Source: Mollicutes bacterium
GTDB taxonomy: Bacteria; Bacillota_I; Bacilli_A; Izemoplasmatales; Izemoplasmataceae
Assembly (NCBI GenBank): GCA_003559235.1
Contig: PWME01000116.1
Coordinates: 1-34,406 of the forward strand
Direction of reading: 5' to 3'
DNA length: 34,406 nucleotides
The notes beneath the pieces were generated by a model, which had not been told where the DNA came from, searched no databases, and was given only the letters and a program-made list of their open reading frames with translations. Shown here piece by piece: positions 20,353-28,081 of the stretch; position 1 is the first letter of the stretch, and every line of letters begins with the position of its first letter. The translations under genes and the position numbers were made by a program.

Positions 20353-22708
20353 TGTTATTAAAAAGGCCTTTATTGCTTTTTTGTTCCTCATTGCAGGGGT
20401 AGTGTTTGTGAACGCTGTCCATGATGATGTACCCGTTGATAATGATGTACCTAGTGGATTTTATAATTATATTGAAAATCATAAATTAAATTCATCGCGG
20501 TTTTCACGTCCTGAAGACATGCAAGCAATTGACCCTGATACTATTATCCCTATAACCGACGATGATCAATATTTGATGAGTAATAATCGCTTTGAGTTAT
20601 ACATGAATCAAGCGACATTAAACTTTAAAGTGCTCAATAAAACAACAGGTTATGTATGGTCAACGGCAATGGATGCGCCTGATGCTGGTACTTATAACAG
20701 CCTTTTGGCCAGTGGTATTGGCATCGAGTATATCAATAAAGAGCAAAACATGTCAGTAAGAGAAAATGTTGGGCTAATTGAAACACAGTTTTCAACCATA
20801 GTGTATCCACGTGAAGACGGTGTATCCATTCAGATAGATATAGCGGATTATTGTGCGACGCGAAGGTGTCGAGATAATTATGATGCTTATTTGGATGGGG
20901 ATTATACTCTAGAGCAAATGATTCAATTCGGGTTGGTTGAACTTGGTGTTGCTTTCACACTAAATATTACGTTTAATGAAACAGGGATAACTGCAGAAAT
21001 ACCGTTTCATTCTATTATAGAAATAGAAACAGACTGGACGACGTTATCGAGTATTATTATTTTTCCAGCACTAGGGGCGACCTTTATGGAAGATGTTCCA
21101 GGGTATATGATTATTCCTGATGGTATTGGGACACTTATTCGCTATGAAGATAATGAAAGACGGTTTAGAACCCCGTATGAAGCACCTATATACGGGTCTA
21201 ATGTTGGGTTGGCTGCGAGACGCCGTTCAATGGCAAATTATCCTATTACCATGCCTATCTTTGGTGCGGTGCACGGGGTTCGTCAAAACGCTTTTGTAGG
21301 TATCATTGAATCCGGAGATTTTAATGCACGTTTAATCGCCTATCCAAACGGAGCCAATAATCTTGACTATAATCTAATCTTTCCAAAATTCGACTATAAA
21401 CAGCGTTATCGTCAAAGTTTTACCCGCGATGGTGCGGATGGGGCGAGAAGAGTTGTCGATACAAGTTATGCTGATGTTGTGGTCCATTACCATTTCCTTG
21501 ACAATGATGCGGCACATTATACAGGTGTAGCAGAAGTATATCGCAATTATTTAATTGATATAGGAAGCTTAGATCGCATCAACCACACTCAATCACAAAT
21601 ACCGTTGCACATTAGTTTGTTGATGGCGGATTCTACGAATCGTTTTATTGGTCAATCGCTTATTGAAATGACATCTGTTGCGGCCGCGAAACGAATTTAC
21701 AATGATTTATATGACGCTGGACTAACACATCAATTAGTGACCTTAAAAGGGTGGAATCAAAATGGCTATAGTGGGCATTTACCTACACCTGTTAATTTTG
21801 AAAGACGCCTTGGTAGAGAGCGAGATTTTATAGATTTGATTGCGCATGTCAATCAAAGCAATCGTGTTTATTTGGTAAACAATTATATCCAAGCGACGAA
21901 TGCGACATCGCGTGTATCATATCGCAATGATGTCGCTTTAGGGGTTGACCGGTTTAAAATAATGCACACACGTGATAACGCTGTATATCCTGAACGCTAC
22001 ACGTTATATCCTGATTCAGCCACCGCGTTTGCTTTGGAGGATATGACTGATTATCAAGCGCTTGATGTTCATGTGTTACATGAAGGGGTTGGTTCAATGC
22101 TCTTCAGTTACTATAAGCGTAATGTATTTACACGTGAAGATACATATGAAGCGCTTCAACCGCTCTTTGAAGCCTATACAAATCAAGCGGGTTATGTTTA
22201 CCCAAATGCATATATTTATCCGTATACTGATACAGTGTTTAATATGCCACTCTTTAATTCACAATTGAATTATTTTGACGACTTGATTCCATTATTGCCA
22301 CTTGTCTTAAGTGGCCATATGGAAATGTATAGTCGATATTTAAATTTCAATAGCTTAGGGCGTGAGCAGTTGCTCGCCATGATTGATTTTGGCATATATC
22401 CTTCCTATTTAGTTTCAGACGCTCGTGCGAGTGATTTGCGCGGATCTGATATAGAGCAATTTTATACAACCGGCTATGCAAATTGGCGTGAAAGTATTAT
22501 TAATGAATATGACTTTATTAATGGTGCGTTGATGCATGTAATGCATGCTGTTATTGTTGATCGCGTCGTATTAGATACCGGGGTTGTATTGGTTTCTTAT
22601 GACAATGGGGTTCGTATTACAATTAATTATACAGCTTCAGAGTATGAGAAAGCTTCCGGCGTTGTCGTGCCACCACTAGATATCCATATTGGAGGTGACA
22701 GCCCATGA
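20345..22708 (+). CDS. DUF5696-like large exported/membrane-anchored protein, possible uncharacterised glycoside-hydrolase-fold protein
   Basis: GTG start ([24 protein letters not shown]) with ggaggtg SD, overlapping the previous stop; beta-rich N half, TIM-barrel-like middle (HQLVTLKGWNQNGYSGHLPTPV...) and C-terminal ...GVVLVSYDNGVRITINYTASEY. Family name recalled from typical Firmicutes neighbourhoods, not searched. Confidence 0.65.
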   Translation: MSDVIKKAFIAFLFLIAGVVFVNAVHDDVPVDNDVPSGFYNYIENHKLNSSRFSRPEDMQAIDPDTIIPITDDDQYLMSNNRFELYMNQATLNFKVLNKTTGYVWSTAMDAPDAGTYNSLLASGIGIEYINKEQNMSVRENVGLIETQFSTIVYPREDGVSIQIDIADYCATRRCRDNYDAYLDGDYTLEQMIQFGLVELGVAFTLNITFNETGITAEIPFHSIIEIETDWTTLSSIIIFPALGATFMEDVPGYMIIPDGIGTLIRYEDNERRFRTPYEAPIYGSNVGLAARRRSMANYPITMPIFGAVHGVRQNAFVGIIESGDFNARLIAYPNGANNLDYNLIFPKFDYKQRYRQSFTRDGADGARRVVDTSYADVVVHYHFLDNDAAHYTGVAEVYRNYLIDIGSLDRINHTQSQIPLHISLLMADSTNRFIGQSLIEMTSVAAAKRIYNDLYDAGLTHQLVTLKGWNQNGYSGHLPTPVNFERRLGRERDFIDLIAHVNQSNRVYLVNNYIQATNATSRVSYRNDVALGVDRFKIMHTRDNAVYPERYTLYPDSATAFALEDMTDYQALDVHVLHEGVGSMLFSYYKRNVFTREDTYEALQPLFEAYTNQAGYVYPNAYIYPYTDTVFNMPLFNSQLNYFDDLIPLLPLVLSGHMEMYSRYLNFNSLGREQLLAMIDFGIYPSYLVSDARASDLRGSDIEQFYTTGYANWRESIINEYDFINGALMHVMHAVIVDRVVLDTGVVLVSYDNGVRITINYTASEYEKASGVVVPPLDIHIGGDSP

Positions 22709-23574
22709 CAAATAGAAACCGTGAGCGTTTAGCAGGGTTAGGGTTTATTTTCATATGGATTGTTGGGTATTTAATTTTTACGCTTTATCCAATATTTTAT
22801 AGTTTGTATCTCAGTTTGTTTAAAGTTCAAATGGACGGTGCTGATCTACTACTTACCTATGAAGGAATCAATAATTACCGCGCAACGTTTTTAAGTGATC
22901 CGTACTTTGTTGAGATACTTATTCAATATGTTTTAGAAACAATTATTAATGTGCCAGTAACCATTGTGTTTGCACTTATTATAGCGATTTTGATTAATCA
23001 AAACATACGGGGTAAAGGGTTGTGGCGGACTATCTTCTTTTTGCCAGTTATTATTACGAGTGGACCTGTGATTGCAGAGTTAATGAATCAAGGCATTACG
23101 ACGTTACCATCTATTCAACAGTATGATGTCATTGGGCTGATTTTAGATAATGTTGGGGCAGTTATTGCAAACCCAGTGCAAGCGTTGTTTGATCAAATAT
23201 TACTGGTATTGTGGTTTGCGGGAATCCAAATTCTTATTTTACTAGCAGGATTACAAAAAATTGATCGCTCAACTTATGAAGCCGCCATGATTGATGGCGC
23301 AGGACCTTGGATTGCGTTTTGGAAGATAACTTTACCATCAATTTTATCGCTTATTACTGTGTGTATCATTTATACTGTTGTATCTATGAGTGTATTTACC
23401 ACCAATGAAGTAATTATTTATATTCGTAATGTTATGATGGGTGAAAGCACACCTGCAATTACGACAGGTTATGGTTATAGTGCAGCTTTATCGTGGGTCT
23501 ATTTTATTACCATGAGCGTTATTATTGTCCTCTTCGTGGTTATGGTTAATATACGTAAGGGGGTCAAGTCATGA
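22705..23574 (+). CDS. Second ABC sugar permease (MalF/LplB type)
   Basis: EAAMIDGAGPWIAFWKITLPSIL; ATGA overlap with preceding gene. Confidence 0.92.
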   Translation: MTNRNRERLAGLGFIFIWIVGYLIFTLYPIFYSLYLSLFKVQMDGADLLLTYEGINNYRATFLSDPYFVEILIQYVLETIINVPVTIVFALIIAILINQNIRGKGLWRTIFFLPVIITSGPVIAELMNQGITTLPSIQQYDVIGLILDNVGAVIANPVQALFDQILLVLWFAGIQILILLAGLQKIDRSTYEAAMIDGAGPWIAFWKITLPSILSLITVCIIYTVVSMSVFTTNEVIIYIRNVMMGESTPAITTGYGYSAALSWVYFITMSVIIVLFVVMVNIRKGVKS

Positions 23575-24563
23575 AAAAAATGACACTTAAAGCAAAACAA
23601 AGTATTGATGCCCTAAAGCGTTTTATTGAAGAAAAGCGTTATGCTAAGCTTTATAATCGTGTACAACGCGTTTTGATTGGTATGCGCTTTACCGATGGTT
23701 TGCTTTACAAGATTATTATTTATGCTTTGTTAATTAGCTTGGCGTACATATATTTATATCCGATGCTTTATATGATTACCAATAGTTTTATGACGATGTC
23801 AGACATTATAAGTGTGAATGTGCGCTGGGTACCTTCATCGTTAAATTGGGAAAACTATCGTTTGGTATGGACTGCGTTGAATTACCCAAGAGCTTTACTA
23901 GATGCATTCATTCTTGCGGCAGCACCAGCCTTAAGTGCAACCGTGTCAAGCGCCATTATTGGCTATGGGTTTGCCCGTTTTCGCTTACCGTTTAAAAAAG
24001 TTTTAATGGGGTTAATGATTATGTCGTTTATTATCCCTCCGCAAATTACGATGTTGCCGATGTTCAGGATGTATGCTAATTATGAATTGTTGGGTTCAAT
24101 ACGTGCGTTTGTGTACCCGGCGATTTTAGGACAAGGACTGAATGGAGCAATTTATATCTTAATCTTTTATTCTTTTTTCCGCATGTTGCCAAAAAGTTTA
24201 GAAGAATCTGCAGAACTAGACGGCGCGGGACGCATAAAAGTCTTTACAAGCATTGCGTTACCGCTTGCGATGCCCGCGGTTATTATTGTGTTTTTGTTTA
24301 GTTTTGTTTGGTATTATAATGAAACGTATTTAGCCGGATTATTTTTAAGTGGTAGTGATATGCTTACGCTACCGTTGCGTTTAGAACAATACATTAATAA
24401 CTTTACGAGTTTATACCCAGAAGGCAGTCGCGCGCGTGAACTGATGCAAGCGGTTAAATTAGCGGGGAATGTGTTAACGCTATTGCCTTTGTTGATTATT
24501 TATTTCTTCACCCAAAGACATTTCGTCGAAAGTATCGACAGAACTGGAATTACAGGAGAGTGA
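23571..24563 (+). CDS. Second ABC sugar permease (MalG/YtcP type)
   Basis: ESAELDGAGRIKVFTSIALPLAMPA; ATGA overlap with preceding gene. Confidence 0.92.
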   Translation: MKKMTLKAKQSIDALKRFIEEKRYAKLYNRVQRVLIGMRFTDGLLYKIIIYALLISLAYIYLYPMLYMITNSFMTMSDIISVNVRWVPSSLNWENYRLVWTALNYPRALLDAFILAAAPALSATVSSAIIGYGFARFRLPFKKVLMGLMIMSFIIPPQITMLPMFRMYANYELLGSIRAFVYPAILGQGLNGAIYILIFYSFFRMLPKSLEESAELDGAGRIKVFTSIALPLAMPAVIIVFLFSFVWYYNETYLAGLFLSGSDMLTLPLRLEQYINNFTSLYPEGSRARELMQAVKLAGNVLTLLPLLIIYFFTQRHFVESIDRTGITGE

Positions 24564-24567
24564 AACA

Positions 24568-25734
24568 ATGAAAAAGTTACTGTATGGTTTTTTAATAATA
24601 ACAATCATTGCCATTATTGTTGGTTGTGATCAAGGCAATGGAACCTTTGAATATGACAATCGAAGTTTAGTGCCTGAATCGTGTGAATATTTAGATAATA
24701 TTGGACAGCATTGGCAACCAGTATGGTGTGATGAATTTGATACCGATGGCTTACCCGATTCTAGTCGGTGGCTCTATGACGCTGGTGGTGGCGGATGGGG
24801 GAATCAAGAACTTCAATACTATACCCGTGAAAACCTTAATAATGCTTTTATTGAAGATGGTATTTTGCATATTCGTGCGATTAAAGAGCAACATGGAAAC
24901 TATAATTATACCTCAGCACGCTTGGTTACCAAATATCAAGGTGACTGGGAATATGGTCGGATTCAAGTCAAAGCAAAAATGCCATCAGGCAGAGGAACTT
25001 GGCCAGCAATATGGATGTTGCCAACGGATTGGCGGTATGGGGGATGGCCTCATAGTGGTGAAATAGACATTATGGAGTATGTAGGCTATGATCCTGGTGT
25101 TGTGCATGGAACCATCCACACCGGTGCTTACAACCATATGCTAAATACACAAATAGGGTATACACGTAATGTACCAACAGCAGAAACTGAGTTCCATCTT
25201 TATGAAATGATTTGGGAACCTGCCTCGATTCGCTTATACATTGATGGCGTTCAGTTTGCGGAATTTGGGTATAACCCTGAGGTAAATAAACACATTGAAA
25301 ATAGTGAAGCATGGCCGTTTGATCAACGCTTCCATCTTATTTTAAACCTTGCTATAGGCGGAACTTGGGGAGGACAACGTGGGGTAGATGATTCAATATT
25401 CCCAACAGAAATGCAAGTGAAATATGTGCGGGTTTATCAGCGTGATTATGCTGGTATGACTAGACGTGCACCAGAAGCGGTTACCAACGTCCGTGTTCAC
25501 TGGACTGAAGCAACGCGCGCTCGCATTGCATGGAACCATGCCACACATAATGTGCAAGTGTCACATTATGCCATATATGTCGATGGTGAGCCGGCAGGGA
25601 CCACCACGGTTAATGCTTTTAATCTATCAGAATTGGTTCCAAACACGACACCACGGATTGATATTTATGCGGTGGATTTCGCTGGAAATCGCTCTGTAGC
25701 TGAAACAATCCATCTCCAAACTGAAGCCGATTGA
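24568..25734 (+). CDS. GH16 endo-beta-1,3-glucanase (laminarinase) lipoprotein with C-terminal FN3-like domain
   Basis: Lipobox IIAIIVGC; WCDEFDTDGLPDSSRW, catalytic GEIDIMEYVG, FHLILNLAIGGTWGG; C-terminal PEAVTNVRVHWTEATRARIAWNHA...IDIYAVDFAGNRS. Confidence 0.93.
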   Translation: MKKLLYGFLIITIIAIIVGCDQGNGTFEYDNRSLVPESCEYLDNIGQHWQPVWCDEFDTDGLPDSSRWLYDAGGGGWGNQELQYYTRENLNNAFIEDGILHIRAIKEQHGNYNYTSARLVTKYQGDWEYGRIQVKAKMPSGRGTWPAIWMLPTDWRYGGWPHSGEIDIMEYVGYDPGVVHGTIHTGAYNHMLNTQIGYTRNVPTAETEFHLYEMIWEPASIRLYIDGVQFAEFGYNPEVNKHIENSEAWPFDQRFHLILNLAIGGTWGGQRGVDDSIFPTEMQVKYVRVYQRDYAGMTRRAPEAVTNVRVHWTEATRARIAWNHATHNVQVSHYAIYVDGEPAGTTTVNAFNLSELVPNTTPRIDIYAVDFAGNRSVAETIHLQTEAD

Positions 25735-25751
25735 AATAGCCTGTCATGATG

Positions 25752-25760
25752 AAACGTTTT
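25752..25760. promoter_or_regulatory. AAACGTTTT operator-like site upstream of LacI gene (candidate autoregulation)
   Basis: tgatgAAACGTTTTgtgataag, 74 bp upstream of the LacI start; same core as 28051-28060. Confidence 0.45.
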
Positions 25761-25833
25761 GTGATAAGATGTTATTATGTGTTTATAAAACATCATAAAA
25801 AATGTTGTAAAGAAAATATATGAAGGTGATACC

Positions 25834-26850
25834 ATGGTCACAATTAAAGACATATCACGGTTGTCTGGGTTTAGCATAACAACTGTATCCAAAGCACTTA
25901 ATAATTACCCTGACATATCACAATCAACCCGAAATGCAATTTTAGGTATTTGTGAGGAAGTTGGTTATGTGCCCAACAGCAGTGCACAGTCGTTGAAAAC
26001 ACAACGGTCTTTTACCATTGGGGTTATTTTTGAAGAGGAAACCAACCAAGGGCTCAAACATCCGCTTTTTTCTAAAATTCTCGAACAATTTAAAAGTGAA
26101 GTGGAAAAAGAAGGCTACGATATTATGTTTTTAGCGAAAAACATGGGCAAACAAAATGGCTCATACTTACAACATTCGATGCGAAAACAAGTTGAAGCAA
26201 TTTTTGTATTATGCGCAGATTTTAATGCCAAACGTATTGTAGAATTGACCGATTCAAACATTCCTTTGGTTGTTATTGATTTCTCTGTTAATCAAGCCTT
26301 AAATATTGCATCGAACAATGATAAAGGTGTTGAAGAAGCGGTTACCCACCTCATTGATTTAGGGCATCGAGACATTGGTCATATCTTTGGGGATCGGAAT
26401 ACTTTTATCGGAGGAAAACGAAAACGTCGTTTTGAAGAAACCCTTAAAAAACACCAGCTGATTGTTCGGGATGAATGGCTTGTGGCAGGACCAAACTTTT
26501 CTAAAGAGGATGGGTTTAATGCTATGCAACAGCTATTAAAGCAAGATGCGCAACCTACAGCGATTTTTTGTGCGTCTGACATGCTCGCTATAGGGGCTAT
26601 ACAAGCCATTAAAGCAGCGGGGAAACGGGTTCCTGAGGACTATTCTATTGTAGGGTTCGATGGTATCGAAATTGGTCAACTCATAACGCCTAGGTTAACT
26701 ACAATCCGTCAAAATACGATTGAGATGGGAAGTATTGCAGCACGCAAGATGATGGAACTAATAGAAAACAAGTCACAAAAGCAATCGTTTGAAGCCATTA
26801 GTGTGGATACCGAACTCATTATTGGCGAATCCTCAAAACCAATCAACTAA
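25834..26850 (+). CDS. LacI-family transcriptional regulator
   Basis: MVTIKDISRLSGFSITTVSKALNNYPDISQSTRNAILGICEEVGYVPNSSAQSLKTQRS (HTH) and periplasmic-binding-protein-like effector domain. Confidence 0.96.
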   Translation: MVTIKDISRLSGFSITTVSKALNNYPDISQSTRNAILGICEEVGYVPNSSAQSLKTQRSFTIGVIFEEETNQGLKHPLFSKILEQFKSEVEKEGYDIMFLAKNMGKQNGSYLQHSMRKQVEAIFVLCADFNAKRIVELTDSNIPLVVIDFSVNQALNIASNNDKGVEEAVTHLIDLGHRDIGHIFGDRNTFIGGKRKRRFEETLKKHQLIVRDEWLVAGPNFSKEDGFNAMQQLLKQDAQPTAIFCASDMLAIGAIQAIKAAGKRVPEDYSIVGFDGIEIGQLITPRLTTIRQNTIEMGSIAARKMMELIENKSQKQSFEAISVDTELIIGESSKPIN

Positions 26851-26862
26851 GGGGTTATTCAG

Positions 26863-27567
26863 ATGAAATGTATTAAAGCGTACGACTTTACAACAATGCA
26901 ATCTTTAGACCGCAATGACTGGAACATAGAAACCGGAGATAAGTGGCATAATCAAGAACTTCAACGGTATACGAATCAATCCAAAAATCGCTTTTTAACG
27001 AATGAAGGGTTAGTGATTCGAGCAACCTATCAAAATGGTGTTTATGATAGTGCTCGGATAAATACAAGAGGAAAATTCGCTTTTCAATATGGACGCGTCG
27101 ATGTGAAGGCTAAAGTTCCGAAAGGTCGCGGGACGTGGGCTGCAGTTTGGATGATGAGCGATGATCGACGCTACGGTTTTTGGCCTAAAAGCGGTGAGAT
27201 AGATATATTTGAACATATTGGCAATGCGCGTGATGCTGTATATATGTGTTTACATACGGAGCGCTATAATCATACCCAAAACAAAGAATACTTCAAGAAG
27301 CATTATTATGAAGGATTATCAGACGATTTTCATACATTTTCTCTTTATTGGGATGCTAAATCGATTGAATATTTCATTGATGATGAATCGATTGTACGCT
27401 ATGAAAAAGGCATGGATGGCAAAGACACTTCAGAAAAAGGGTGGCCTTTTGATCATCCTTTTCACCTTATCATTAACCTCGCTATTGGTGGAACGTTAGG
27501 TGGCAGTGTGGATGAAAGCTGTTTTCCGCAAGATTTTGTTATTCAATCAATTAAGGTATATCAATGA
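26863..27567 (+). CDS. GH16 endo-beta-1,3-glucanase, cytoplasmic (no signal peptide)
   Basis: NQELQRYTNQ, GRGTWAAVWMMSDDRRYGFWPKSGEIDIFEHIGN, FHLIINLAIGGTLGG; starts MKCIKAYDFTTM with no hydrophobic N-terminus; 12 nt after lacI-like gene. Confidence 0.92.
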   Translation: MKCIKAYDFTTMQSLDRNDWNIETGDKWHNQELQRYTNQSKNRFLTNEGLVIRATYQNGVYDSARINTRGKFAFQYGRVDVKAKVPKGRGTWAAVWMMSDDRRYGFWPKSGEIDIFEHIGNARDAVYMCLHTERYNHTQNKEYFKKHYYEGLSDDFHTFSLYWDAKSIEYFIDDESIVRYEKGMDGKDTSEKGWPFDHPFHLIINLAIGGTLGGSVDESCFPQDFVIQSIKVYQ

Positions 27568-28014
27568 CTCACTATAAGCAATCATTTTATTATCACCATA
27601 CGATGGTTGTTTTGAACACGCTGAAATTGATGAATCATTTAGAGAATAAAAACATGAATAAAACTGTATGTGCACGAATACGATTACCTAGAAACGCTTG
27701 TCTTCTTTGTGGTTAACGTTGGTATTTTTAAAGCGCGACATGCAAGTCAGTACGGCCATCAGCCCTTCCCTATCCACCGTGAGTATTGCTGGTGGATTTC
27801 GTTTTGTAAGAGCGTTTTAAATGTTGAATATCATCTATTTACGCCCACTATATTTTAAAAGCTTTGAGGAATCGTAGTCAAAACTATTGTGAGTAAGTCG
27901 CAATGTATTTTTCTAGTAAAATAAACCATCACGGTACGCAAAAGGAAACTATGCAAGTGGCATTTTAAATATTTTTGAGTACAGGAATACTAACACTTGC
28001 TCATCGTTCAATAT

Positions 28015-28060
28015 TTAAGATTGAGATTGGACTGTGCTATAATGATTTCGAAAACGTTTT
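28015..28060 (+). promoter_or_regulatory. Promoter with extended -10 (TTAAGA-17-TATAAT, TGC before -10) and palindromic operator AAAACGTTTT
   Basis: ttaaga ttgagattggactgtgc TATAAT gatttcg AAAACGTTTT, upstream of GH3 SD/ATG. Confidence 0.7.
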
Positions 28061-28081
28061 AGGCGCAATGGGAGGTACAGT

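Noticed and set aside
24701-25066. 121-aa ORF in another frame of the GH16 gene
   Set aside because: Fully inside a confidently assigned GH16 CDS, no SD and no family resemblance.
27595-27612. Short ACCAT-acg-ATGGT stem followed by ttgtttt after the cytoplasmic GH16
   Set aside because: Only a 5-bp stem; too weak to call a terminator.
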